Positions 40,870 through 52,212 of a stretch of DNA of 64,000 nt are shown piece after piece. This stretch comes from Epiperipatus broadwayi (lineage: Eukaryota > Onychophora > Udeonychophora > Euonychophora > Peripatidae). Positions within the stretch are counted from its first letter, which is position 1. Every line of letters begins with the position of its first letter. Both the position numbers and the translations under genes were made by a program. Location: the NCBI GenBank assembly GCA_028023455.1, contig JAQFVV010000502.1, positions 394,321 through 458,320 on the forward strand. Direction: 5' to 3'. The notes under the pieces are model-generated. The model saw nothing but the letters and a program-made list of their open reading frames with translations. It did not search any database and was not told the origin of the DNA.

Positions 40870-42060
40870 CTCTAGGCATTTCATTTTTATATGCAGATTA
40901 TATATAGATGTATAAGCATACAGGTATTGAGAGAAATTATAGAAAGGACAAATATATATGAGTTGCCATTATGCTTTGGATTTGTAGATTATGAAAAGGC
41001 ATTTGATTATATAAACATCACTTCAGTGTTTAAAGCATTGGATCATCAAGGTATAGATCCAGCATATTGTCATATTTTAAAGAATATTTACAAAATGCAA
41101 CAGCAACAATGGGATTACATAATGATACTAGGAAAGTCAACATTGAGAAGGGTGTAAGTCAGGCTGACTTCATATCTCCAAAAGTTTTTACAGCAGTTGT
41201 GCAATAAGTATTTTGTGGAATAAAGTGGGAAGCTAAAGAAGTGAAAGTAAATGGATATTATTTAAGTCATTTAGATTTTGCAGATGATGTAGTTGTTTTT
41301 GCAAATAATGCTTTGGGGCTGCAGAAAATGTTGCAGGAGTTATCTGATGAAAGTAGGAAAGTAGGACTAAAGATAAATGTTAAAAGGACTAAAGTAATGT
41401 TCAATGGATTTTCTCAAAATATGAAAATAAAGATTGATTATGATGAGTTAGAAGAAGTTAACAGCTACAAATACCTTGGTCAGATTATTAATACAGATGG
41501 AAACACAATGGATAAAATTAATCATAGAATTAAACTTGATTGAAGTGCTTTTGGTAAAAATAACTTGATACTAAAAGGAAATATGCCTATGTGTTCGAAA
41601 AGGAAGTTTTTTAATAAAAGTGTTTGACCAGTTCTTACTTATGGATCTGAGACTTGGACATTTCATAGAAAAGCAATACAGAAACTTCAGGTCACTCAAA
41701 AAAATATGGAGAAATGCATGTTGGGAGTAACAAGAAGAGATTGAAAATGCAATATATGGATAAGATAACAAACAGGTGTTACTGACATCATTGAAAAAAT
41801 TAAAAGACTGAAATGGAGTTATGCTGGACATATTACTAAAAAAAATGATCATAGATGGATAATTTATATGTTAAACTGGATTCCAAGAGATTATATAAGC
41901 CCAAAAAGAGACTACACATGAGATGGATTAATGAAATAAAAATGTGTGCAGGGGTGATGTGGAGAAGAGAAGCTAAAGATCAGAAAAGATGGATGGAACT
42001 TGAGAGACCTTCATCCTGCAATGGATTGATAATGGTTGATAATGATGATGAAGCATGGAA
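40870..42060 (+). pseudogene. RTE-like reverse transcriptase remnant
   Basis: The frame at 40891-41157 has LCFGFVDYEKAFDYI (RT motif A). The frame 41241-41543 has HLDFADDVVVFANN (motif C, FADD) and VNSYKYLGQIINTDGN. Frames further on give LTYGSETWTF, a degraded W...G/AH...R segment and the 3' end with TTGATAATGGTTGATAATGATGATG. This is the RT and C-terminal part of an RTE-type non-LTR element, lacking endonuclease. In-frame stops at about 41157, 41543 and 41626 show it is dead. It is closely similar to the truncated copy at 61733-62268. Confidence 0.7.
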
Positions 42061-42359
42061 GACTTCTGAAATAAAGAAAAATAAAGTTTTAATAGACCAC
42101 AATCTTTAGTTGTGATTTTACACAATATGTAAAAACTCACTTTGAAACGGTATATATGGTAGAATTTTTACTTAACAATGTGTCTATTTGGTTATCCATA
42201 TTTAATGGTTCTGTTGTTTCAAATGTCATGCCTATTCCTTTAATTTGACTTAATCATAAAGCTCATGGTTTGCATATTTGTGTTGGAGAATAGTACATAT
42301 TTCAACACAATTTATGACTTGGTATAATATAATTGGAATAATAAAACTAAATATTTCAT

Positions 42360-42389
42360 TATATATATATAATAGATTATGAAAAATCT

Positions 42390-42435
<46 letters not shown>

Positions 42436-42460
42436 GATTATGAAAAATCTCCTTGGGTTA
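42360..42460. repeat. (AT)n with a duplicated flank
   Basis: The string ATAATAGATTATGAAAAATC occurs at about 42369 and 42431 on both sides of an (AT)n tract, consistent with slippage or local duplication. Confidence 0.6.
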
Positions 42461-42928
42461 GACTTGTTTTGAATTCATGCTGAGTGGAATTTTTTAAATA
42501 GACTTTGGATTTTTCCTCATGTGGATAGTTTACAGCCAATTATCCAGCATTTATTGGGGCATAATTGTCTAGCTAGTCTTTAGACAGAAAACAAACAATA
42601 ATTTTCAGTTAATAGTTATACAGTAAAAGATGATTTTTTTACAGGTCAATTATATTATACATGATATAGTTGTTACAAATATTTGTGACATCAGGGATTG
42701 TAAAAAGAAAACAGTTTGTAGTATCTGTATTTATGTTAGAGATAATATTAAATATGCTGTATATAAATAAATATTTTAGTCTCATCTGTAAAATGGAAAG
42801 ATAATGTTTTCTACTGCTATTAGAAGTAATTTTGTAAGGTATTGCTTGGAATTCTTTCTAATTGCCTTTACCATGCAGGAAAACAGAATCAAAGGTAAGA
42901 CATTCTTATATAGAATTTATTATTCACT

Positions 42929-43413
<485 letters not shown>

Positions 43414-43749
43414 GCTATGGTGTACCCTTGTATTTGTTACATAATGAATTAAGGAATTTACAGTTATAAAAATGATTATTCTGCCTAATAAATGTAAATG
43501 AAAAGGTTATCAGGGAAACTGCAACTTCTTACCTTATTTAGTTTCACTTCTATTGTTGGAATTATTTAATTTATAGTCTATTTAAAATCTTTGATAGTAT
43601 ACGATTTTTTTTTCATTTACATGTAAAATAAACTTTGTAAACTAAGTGACATGGTTGAATAATATATATATATATGTGTGTGTGTGTTGTTGTGTATTTA
43701 TTTATATAAATACTAGTTTAGCTAGCTATATTCATATTAGATTTGTATA

Positions 43750-44638
43750 CCCCTGGGTCTCGTTTTATGCGGATTATTTTAATGCGATTCATGTTTCTTC
43801 TTAATATTTTTCATATTTCACTATATTTATTAGATATCAAGAAATTTAAATTATTAATAACTTATTTTGACTTGAAATGCTTTTTTTTTTTCAAAAATAT
43901 AACGTTATATTAAAAGAAATAAATAATGTAGATTTTTTAAAAATAAATAACGAAGATTTTATTGATTTTATAAACTGAAAATAATATTTGTAATGATAAT
44001 GTATAATCTTTTTGTTTTGATTGCAATATCATTTTTTTTAATATAGAAACAAAATGTGAACATTTAAAATTTATTTCAGTAGTAAAAATCAGTTGTCAAC
44101 AGAAAACCATTAACACAGCACAAGACTGAAATTGGCACTAGTTATGTAAATGGGATGGAGCAGAATATGGTAAAAATTAGAGTAGGGAATGGAAAATAAA
44201 ATTTTTCTGGGCATAATTTCTGAGAGATTCTTGACTTTGTTCAAGAAGAAGCTACATTACATCACATCGACGAATCTGATTTCTAACCAATTTACAAACG
44301 AACCGCACATTTGAAATTAGCGATAGTCATTGAAATATGTATTTAAAAAATGTCAAATTAAATACTGTAGCTAATAAAAAAAAAGTATAAAAAGTTTGTC
44401 TTGTACCAATTTTTTTCAAATATTTGATATTTTTTATTCGTCATACTTTATTTCCTTATTTTTTTAATGTGAATTTTAAAGTAATTTTTCCTTGTTGCTT
44501 GGCTTTTATGCGAATTCTGAAAATTACAGACCCCTATCCCCCCCCCTTTTTCAAGATAAGTTAAGTCTATTTTTGTGTGATTTTTTTAATGTGGGTTTTC
44601 TGTGGAACCTATCTACCGCATAAAATGAAACCCAGGTG
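43750..44638. mobile_element. Non-autonomous TIR element (MITE-like) with TA duplication
   Basis: The left end CCCCTGGGTCTCGTTTTATG, then CGG, and the right end read on the minus strand CACCTGGGTTTCATTTTATG, then CGG, are inverted repeats of about 23 bp with three or four mismatches. Both ends are bordered by TA. TA duplications and ends containing TTTTATGCGG recall pogo/Tigger-type Tc1/mariner elements (inference). The 889 bp interior has no transposase; it is T-rich and A-rich. Confidence 0.55.
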
Positions 44639-44889
44639 TATATGAAGTAGATCAAATGCATATCTCTAACTAAAATTCAAATATAAAATACTAATTACCA
44701 CCCCCTAATGCTATATTTTTTCACACTAACTTGTGAATCTAGATAGTCTGAATTTAATCACATGGACAAGAGTTAACCTCTTATTCATGCCATTAAATTC
44801 GGACTTTATTTTTATTCACAAAGTAGCATAGCTGAAAAAACATAACATTAAAGAGTTAATGATTCATATTTTACATATACAATTTGTAG

Positions 44890-45075
44890 AAACAAATTAC
44901 AGTTGTAGTAGAATCATGCCTTTACTAAATGGAAATTATTCTCTGACATTTGGCAGTGATATAAAAAATGGAATTGTACATTTTCAGTGTAATGAAGGAT
45001 ATTACGTTTTTGGCCATAAAAATATCACTTGTTCTCGATTTGGAACTGTAGCAATTTCTCCACCTGAATGTAAAA
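44890..45075 (+). CDS. Sushi/CCP domain exon 1
   Basis: This exon encodes one complement control protein (sushi) module of an extracellular or membrane protein; such modules mediate protein-protein contacts. It is bounded by AG at 44888-44889 and GTAAG at 45076, has 186 bp, and is phase 1 at both ends, the classical layout of sushi exons. Four cysteines are in the expected order: Cys I in NYSCSRIMP, Cys II in FQCNEGYYVFG, Cys III in ITCSRFG and Cys IV in PPECK. The usual Trp before the last Cys is replaced (GTVAISPPEC). The next module is at 57389-57568. Neighbouring exons with signal peptide or membrane anchor are not seen, so the gene name cannot be given. Confidence 0.85.
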
Positions 45076-45297
45076 GTAAGTAAACTCTATATTTATATCA
45101 CTTTATTCCAATTAATTAGAATATAATTTATTGTCAAAGCAACACTCAGATATTAAATAGAAATTTTAAGTACTGATTTGACAACAGATTGATCACATTC
45201 TATTGGTTAATATAAGCATTGGCAGGATTAAAGTGTTCACATATGATAAACAATTAACTTCTGTTACTTATGATTTAATATATATATATATATATAT

Positions 45298-47013
45298 TGT
45301 ACCGAGATACATCAGGAAGGAGTGTGCTTTCTTCAGAGTTACACATAATTTTGGGAGAAATATAAATTGATAAAATATTTGTTTAAATATTTAATAAAAA
45401 TAAAAGGTCTTGTAGGGTAAAATAAGAATAAAAAGAATTTTTTTTCTCATAGAAGGGTTTATCGTTAAAAGCATAAATTAGACAGTTTTATAAGATATAA
45501 TTTTGAATCATATTTAAATAAAACCTAAAGAATTAAAACTTGATTTAACTAAAAATTTGATTTAATTGAAATTTGATTTAAGATTGCTTTTAAAAAAAAA
45601 AAAAAAAAAAAGCAAGGTGGAGTTCGTTTTGTCTTATAATAAAAATATATATATATATATATATATAATCAAAGGAATGTAGTGAACAATGGGAGCTAAT
45701 GACAAACATGAGAAATTTCCATTAAACGGCTAGTTAGTGAAATAACTCTAACAAAGAAATTGAAATTTGCAATCATCTAAAGAATGACCAATGAAACGGT
45801 GTAGAGAGTCGAAAGAAAAGAAATAATTGTCCAATAGCAGAAATTCAGAATGTAGATTGAATCCACAAGATAAGGACCGTAAAATATAAAAGGGGTGAAT
45901 TTTCTATTGTATTATTAGAGTATTGAATTATTAGATTGAATTTGATATTGTGATTAAAATTTGATTCTGATTTATTCTTAATTTCATAGTCATATTATTA
46001 ATATACATCTAAAGTTAAATAAAACATAATGCTGCATTGTTAAACCCATCGTGTGAACAGCCGGCCAAATCCTTCCCTGCAATACCAACAGCAGACAGTT
46101 CGAATGTCGATCATGGTCACGTAAAACAAGAAGGAAATGGAGTGTCCATGGTGAAGCCCACAGGATCCCAACGACATCGGGAAAAGGATCGCAAAGAGTT
46201 AGCGCTAACTGACCGAAGGAAATACTATCAGAAGCTACGCTCAGAACCTTGCATAAAGGAGAAAGCTAGGTAATATTTATTTCATTTTTTGTTCACTAAT
46301 TAAAAGCCGTAATAATATGTGGAATAATAAACTCTGAACTTTATGTTACAAACAATAATTACTAATTGTCTTTAGCTCCATTACCCAGGGATTTTATTAT
46401 GATTTCAAATATATGTGTGTGCGTATAATTATTTTTTAAATGTATGTATAATATGATATTTTGGTTGTATTAAATATTATCTAAACTTGAACAAAAGTGT
46501 AATTAATTATATTATAAGACCAAACGAAGTGAAATAGCGTAAATGGAGACTTAATGGGTTAGTGATTACTTAAATTAAATAAAAAAAAAAAAAAGAAAGC
46601 GAGAAAATTAGCGCAGAGAAAGATTCGTAAATTGATTTTTTAGGTAGGCGGAGTATATATTTTATTGATTATTGTAGCTGAGCTAGCGGGAGTGGGTACT
46701 AGATCATATTGGTCAAGCAGACTTGTCGACAAAGGTCGGCTGGCGCCCATTGGATTTTTTCCTTTAAATAAATAAAAGGTTTGATTGGCTAATGTGTAAT
46801 CTAGTAAACGAGTATTAATGTTATTGGCAAATGTTTGCAAATGATATTGACCACTCTACCCGAGGTACCGACAGCCCCGTGATAGGATTTTGTGTAAGAG
46901 GGAGGTACAAAGTTCTGATCGAGTCGTTATTATAGACATTAAATATTTTATTGATTTTATATAAATGATGTTTATAAAAAATTACAAGACGACGCAAAAG
47001 AGGCTTAGGTAGA
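45298..47013 (+). repeat. 5' LTR of the gag-only element
   Basis: Begins TGTACCGAG and ends GGTAGA. The TATA box TATAAAAGGGG is at 45885-45895 and AATAAA at 46018-46023, so R should lie between about 45915 and 46045. U5 is unusually long, about 970 bp. A 79-codon frame at 46037-46273 exists here but its counterpart in the 3' LTR has a CGA-to-TGA change, arguing against a conserved protein. A, T and AT runs vary in length between the two LTRs. Confidence 0.85.
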
Positions 47014-47015
47014 AA

Positions 47016-47033
47016 TGGCGCATCAACGTGGAA
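47016..47033 (+). promoter_or_regulatory. Putative primer-binding site
   Basis: TGGCGCATCAACGTGG begins two bases after the LTR terminus. TGG complements the CCA end of a tRNA as in other LTR elements; the tRNA species was not identified. Confidence 0.5.
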
Positions 47034-47338
47034 CGAAACTAAACGTTTTGAATGGCAGAACCGATGTGAGTCATGACTGGACGTTTTAAGCGGTGTGGCC
47101 AGAGTCGTGTATGAGTGACAGAAGTGATAGCTAGTAAAAAGAAGCGGGAGGGAGCATGATAGTAGGATTAGAAAACGGTATAAGCAGCGCAACTGGAAAG
47201 GTGATTTTGCAATTATATAAAACGTGGAAGCATAGGGACACTCCAGGGAATTTTAGCATAAGAAAAAAAAAGGGAACTGGGAAGGTTAGGTTTTGGTTGT
47301 ACGTACGTAAGTTTATTATTATTATTAAAAAGAAAAAA

Positions 47339-48439
47339 ATGGACGAAAGTGGAAACGACGGGAAAGCAATGCCAGAAGTAAGCCTGATATTTTTTAAAAA
47401 TCCACAAATAGTGGAAGAAAGTGCATTCCAAATTTTGATGAACATGATGAAAGAGATACGTAAAGACATCAAACAAAATCAACAAGAAATGAAGCAGGAA
47501 ATTAATGAACTTAGGACAGAGATGAGAGAAATGAAACAGGAATTGACAGCAAGAATGGACGCATACGAGGAAGTGATAGGAGTAATGAAAAAGGGTGTAG
47601 AAGAAGAAAGGTATGAAATATTAGAATTAAAAGAAAATATAGAAGCGAGGGAAGAGTCAAGCAGTATAGGGAAAAGCCAGCTAGAAGAGAGAATAGTACG
47701 CGTGGAAGAGATATGTCAAGACTTAATAAGTAGCCAGGAAATGACGCGACAGGAATTAGGGAACTTAGAGAATAAAATAGAGACCACCAAGAATATAAAA
47801 ACTAAAGTAAAGGAGATATGTAAAGACATAGTGGGAGACATAGGGCAGAAAATAAGACAGGTAGAACAGAAGTATGAGGAGTTTAAGATTGAGAATAGAC
47901 ACAGTGAACAGACGAGTAGATTTATGGAGAAGCAGTTTACCATTTCGGTATTCAAAGCGGAGGTAGGAGAAAACCCGCTGAAACATTTAAAAAGCCTGAG
48001 TAATATGTTCCATAGTAAAAGTTTACCAGAAAAGGACAAGGTTGCGGTGGCCAGTAGTTACCTCCAAGAGACGGCATGTGATTGGTGGCACACCTTGGAC
48101 GAGAAACCGCAGACATTCGGAGAATACAGACGGGCTATGTTAAGGGCATTTTGGAATGAAGCTAGGCAAGACGGAATCTTGTATAAAATATCCCACGAGA
48201 GATATTCAAGTGCGTGGGGAGAGATGTATGCGAAATTCTTTTACCGACAAGTGTCAAAACTTAAGGCATTGACGGCATTCCCTGTGTCAGATGGTCAGAT
48301 AATCAGAACACTACGCAATAATATGCCGCCAAACATACAACAGCTAATGTTAAGTAAAGATGGACGGTCAGTGAAGGAAATGGCGGAATTTCTAACACAG
48401 ATTGATTATGGCAATCTAGCTAGGGAACCTCCAGATTGA
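47339..48439 (+). CDS. Retrotransposon gag protein, 366 residues
   Basis: Structural protein forming the element's particle. The ATG at 47339 is chosen because the protein-like sequence (MDESGNDGKAMPE) starts there; an in-frame ATG at 47156 adds 61 residues of untypical composition. Residues about 32-185 are a highly charged coiled coil (Glu/Lys/Gln-rich). Residues about 200-350 are the Ty3/gypsy-type gag domain, with YLQETACDWWHTL (WW at 249-250), FGEYRRAMLRAFWN and the later RTLRNNMPPNI. No CCHC knuckle follows; the frame ends at TGA 48437-48439. It is intact, with no stop or frameshift, and pol is absent downstream. Coiled-coil gags of this design are known from insect gag-only elements (family knowledge, not searched). 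Confidence 0.8.
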   Translation: MDESGNDGKAMPEVSLIFFKNPQIVEESAFQILMNMMKEIRKDIKQNQQEMKQEINELRTEMREMKQELTARMDAYEEVIGVMKKGVEEERYEILELKENIEAREESSSIGKSQLEERIVRVEEICQDLISSQEMTRQELGNLENKIETTKNIKTKVKEICKDIVGDIGQKIRQVEQKYEEFKIENRHSEQTSRFMEKQFTISVFKAEVGENPLKHLKSLSNMFHSKSLPEKDKVAVASSYLQETACDWWHTLDEKPQTFGEYRRAMLRAFWNEARQDGILYKISHERYSSAWGEMYAKFFYRQVSKLKALTAFPVSDGQIIRTLRNNMPPNIQQLMLSKDGRSVKEMAEFLTQIDYGNLAREPPD

Positions 48440-48692
48440 TATAGGAGATGGGATGGGTACAACGACCCACATGGCAGAAAGGGAGAACCACCTGATCGAG
48501 CGTAAATAAAAAAAAATGAATAAATGGGTATAATGGGACCGAAAACTTAACAAGTAACACGGACACATGACAATAAGAAAGGACGAACTTCCATCAAAAT
48601 AAATCGAGGGGAATGTATAGTAAGAATAAAGTTAAACGTTGAAACTAAAACATTCAGAGTGATATTTTAGTTTCAAAAGGGGGACGGAGAAA
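48440..48692 (+). other. Short 3' interior and polypurine tract
   Basis: About 250 bp follow the gag stop, without any pol-like frame. The polypurine tract at 48675-48692 directly precedes the 3' LTR and would prime plus-strand synthesis. Confidence 0.6.
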
Positions 48693-50397
48693 TGTACCGA
48701 GATACATCAGGAAGGAGTGTGCTTTCTTTGGAGTTACACATAATTTTGGGAGAAATATAAATTGATAAAATATTTGTTTAAATATTTAATAAAAATAAAA
48801 GGTCTTGTAGGGTAAAATAAGAATAAAAAGAATTTTTTTTCTCATAGAAGGGTTTATCGTTAAAAGCATAAATTAGACAGTTTTATAAGATATAATTTTG
48901 AATCATATTTAAATAAAACCTAAAGAATTAAAACTTGATTTAACTAAAAATTTGATTTAATTGAAATTTGATTTAAGATTGCTTTTAAAAAAAAGAAAAA
49001 AAAGCAAGGTGGAGTTCATTTTGTCTTTATAATAAATATATATATATATATATAATCAAAGGAATGTAGTGAACAATGGGAGCTAATGACAAACATGAGA
49101 AATTTCCATTAAACGGCTAGTTAGTGAAATAACTCTAACAAAGAAATTGAAATTTGCAATCATCTAAAGAATGACCAATGAAACTGTGTAGAGAGTCGAA
49201 AGAAAAGAAATAATTGTCCAATAGCAGAAATTCAGAATGTAGATTGAATCCGCAAGATAAGGACCGTAAAATATATAAGGGGTGAATTTTCTATTGTATT
49301 ATTAGAGTATTGAATTATTAGATTGAATTTGATATTGTGATTAAAATTTGATTCTGATTTATTCTTAATTTCATAGTCATATTATTAATATACGTCTAAA
49401 GTTAAATAAAACATAATGCTGCATTGTTAAACCCATCGTGTGAACAGCCGGCCGAATCCTTCCCTGCAATACCAACAGCAGACAGTTCGAATGTCGATCA
49501 TGGTCGCTTAAAACAAGAAGGAAACAGAGTGTCCACGGTGAAGCCCACAGGATCCCAATGACATCGGGAAAAGGATCGCAAAGAGTTAGCGCTAACTGAC
49601 CGAAGGAAATACTATCAGAAGCTACGCTCGGAACCTTGCATAAAGGAGAAAGCTAGGTAATATTTATTTCATTTTTTGTTCACTAATTAAAAGCCGTAAT
49701 AATATGTGGAATAATAAACTCTGAACTTTATGTTACGAACAATAATTACTAATTGTCTTTAGCTCCATTACCCAGGGATTTTATTATGATTTCAAATATA
49801 TTTGTGTGCATATAATTACTTTTTAAATGTATGTATAATATGATATTTTGGTTGTATTAAATATTATCTAAACTTGAACAAAAGTGTAATTAATTATATT
49901 ATAAGACTAAACGAAGTGAAATAGCGTAAATGGAGACTTAATGGGTTAGTGATTACTTAAATTAAATAAAAAAAAAAGGAAAGCGAGAAAATTAACGCAG
50001 AGAAAGATTCGTAAATTGATTTTTTAGGTAGGCGGAGTATATATTTTATTGATTATTGTAGCTGAGCTAGCGGGAGCGGGTACTAGATCGTATTGGTCAA
50101 GCAGACTTGTTGACAAAGGTCGGCTGACGCCCATTGGATTTTTTCCTTTAAATAAATAAAAAGTTTGATTGGCTAATGTGTAATCTAGTAAACGAGTATT
50201 AATGTTATTGGCAAATATTTGCAAATGATATTGACCACTCTATCCGAGGTACCGACAGCCCCATGATAGGATTTTGTGTAAGAGGGAGGTACAAAGTTCT
50301 GATCGAGTCGTTATTATAGACATTAAATATTTTATTGATTTTATATAAATGATGTTTATAAAAAATTACAAGACAACACAAAAGAGGCGTAGGTAGA
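48693..50397 (+). repeat. 3' LTR of the gag-only element
   Basis: Direct copy of the 5' LTR, with differences scattered along the length and mainly transitions. The TATA region is changed to ATATATAAGGGG. The AATAAA signal is retained near 49405. Confidence 0.85.
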
Positions 50398-50409
50398 ATA
50401 TATATATAT

Positions 50410-50812
50410 TGTAATGGAAAGGGTTTATACCTGATATGTCATCACATTAGAGAATCTGTCTAATATCTCTGCAAGTATATACCCATGTACTCTTTGATCC
50501 CATTCATAGGAAATGAAGGATTAATACTCAAACAAGTGTAAAATTATATATATATTCACCTCATCCATACCATCTTTTATTTTTATTATTCCCAGGTTTA
50601 GTCATCTAGTTCAGAGTGTATCAATATCACTTAATATGCAGGTATGTGTAAACATATGTAGAGGTCTATGAAGATAGGTGTGAATGTGTGAGAATATAGG
50701 TAAACAGGTAAGAATATATGTAAGTATGTGCGAATGTATGACCAGTTGAAAATGGAATATAGAAAAATACAATAATAATCTTTAATTTAAACACACACAC
50801 ACACATATATAT
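50410..50812 (+). mobile_element. Possible LTR fragment beginning TGTAATGG
   Basis: TGTAATGG directly follows ATAT of the (AT)n run that closes the gag-only element, a context shared by the other LTR starts. About 390 bp of unrecognised sequence follow, ending in (AC)n(AT)n before the next LTR. The matching terminus was not found, so it is either truncated or not an element. Confidence 0.3.
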
Positions 50813-50816
50813 ATAT

Positions 50817-52200
50817 TGTAGCGTTTTCCATTTTACTAGACCACTATACGCCCCAAATGTATATTTGAGCGTGAGTTGATCAAGCTGTATCAAAAAAAAA
50901 AAAAGAAGGTTGTATTTCTATTCTTAACACAGCTATTTTTCCTGATCAACTCCAGCCTATTAATTGTTACGAATTTGTGCTATTGACAAAAATCAACTTT
51001 TAATTTTATTTACTATGGGCGCCAGGACTCCGAAGAATCCGCTGAAATATGTCGCCAGCACCTCTCGCAAGTTGTAAGACAAAGAAAAATAAAAAGATTC
51101 TTTTATAATATTTTTTTTTTAGGGACGGTAATTCTACCGTAATGAGAATTAATGATTTTTTTACGATTATTAGCCCTGGCGTATTGAAACATATTGGCAA
51201 AGGTAACTTACGTTTAAATCTTATTTCACTAAAAACAAATTTAATAATAAAAAATAATAACTACTATTAATAACGCACAATAAAAAAAAGTTTAATAAAA
51301 GTATAATCTCTTTTATTCTAACAAACTAAAATATTTATCAGTTAAATAGCTATTTAATACTTTGGAGAGAACACATTTAATTCAGGTGGGAAATACCCGG
51401 AAAATATAAATATCGGTTAAAATAAACAAAAAAGTTCTTGGTTAAATAAGAGTCTCTCATATAGAAAAATTAAAGTCACTATCAGGATTCTTTATACGTA
51501 TATTTTTACGAGTAGTTTTTTAACTAGTTAACTTTGTCACAATCAGGATAATTATTCTTACCTGTAAGTTTCATGAATTCATTAGTAGATAACTATGCAT
51601 AGTTTTTTGGTAATAATGAGCTCGGCCTTTTGGTTCTTCCTTGTTCTTGCGGTCCATTTCCCCAGTCGGTCACGAAGGCTTTTCCTGGTGTACATCATTA
51701 GGTCCGATGTTTTCAGGAGCTCCGGTTCACTGCGACATGCCGAATTCCTTCAGCGACGAGCGATCTTGGATATATTAAATGTTATCCAAGACCAACTAGA
51801 GAAACAAAACGAACAAGACATTCCTTCAACCGGATCCCTCCTTTTTATATCCAGTTTTCAGGACTTCTGCGCATGCTCGTACCATGCCTTTTTAATCTTA
51901 TCCAGTCTTTAAAAATTTTATGTACTAAAGTCTTTATTTTCTTCAAGTTTTCGGCCATCTTTAATTAATTTGAGTATTTCTACTTTCAGCTTATCTTTTT
52001 TTCTTACTTTTGGAATTCTTTTGTTCTCTCCAATTACTGTTATTACTAATCACATAAAAAAAAAATACCGAAAGAATAATTTAACTTTCATTGTACGTTT
52101 TTAACAAAAATTATACTAATCAAAAAAAAATCTAAATTTACTTTTTTTAGCTTTTACCAAAATGCCAATATATTTGTAACGTATATAAATAAACGTCACA
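50817..52200 (-). mobile_element. Solo LTR, 1384 bp, ATAT target duplication
   Basis: Plus-strand termini are TGTAGCG and CGTCACA, so TG...CA ends with 7 bp imperfect inverted repeats. ATAT lies immediately on both sides (50813-50816 and 52201-52204). Orientation is minus: TATAAAAA at 51849-51842 precedes a plausible start region, and AATAAA is at 51317-51312. Single-LTR structure implies recombination between two LTRs and loss of the interior. A TGGCGCCC-like string near 51018 lies inside it. Frames at 51006-51200 and 51595-51912 fall inside the LTR and are not considered genes. Confidence 0.65.
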
Positions 52201-52212
52201 ATATATATATAT

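Larger units (their letters stand above)
45298..50397 (+). mobile_element. Gag-only LTR retrotransposon (Ty3/gypsy-type), complete ends
   Basis: Two LTRs of 1716 and 1705 bp (45298-47013 and 48693-50397) in direct orientation enclose only 1.68 kb. The LTR termini are TGTACC and GGTAGA. ATAT precedes the element (45294-45297) and follows it (50398-50401), within (AT)n. A primer-binding-type TGG begins at 47016 and a purine tract (AAAAGGGGGACGGAGAAA) ends at 48692. The sole gene is gag; protease, RT, RNase H and integrase are absent, so movement would need enzymes supplied by a relative. By hand count the LTRs differ at about 30-35 positions (near 2 percent), many at CpG sites, so insertion is fairly recent. 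Confidence 0.85.

Noticed and set aside
46037-46273. Gene for a 78-residue protein
   Set aside because: The frame lies in the 5' LTR and its copy in the 3' LTR carries a premature stop, so it is not maintained as coding sequence.
47131-48039. Several minus-strand frames over the gag region
   Set aside because: They are antisense shadows of the intact gag frame and have no family features.
51595-51912. 105-codon plus-strand gene
   Set aside because: It lies across the promoter region of a minus-strand solo LTR and its frame has no recognised features.
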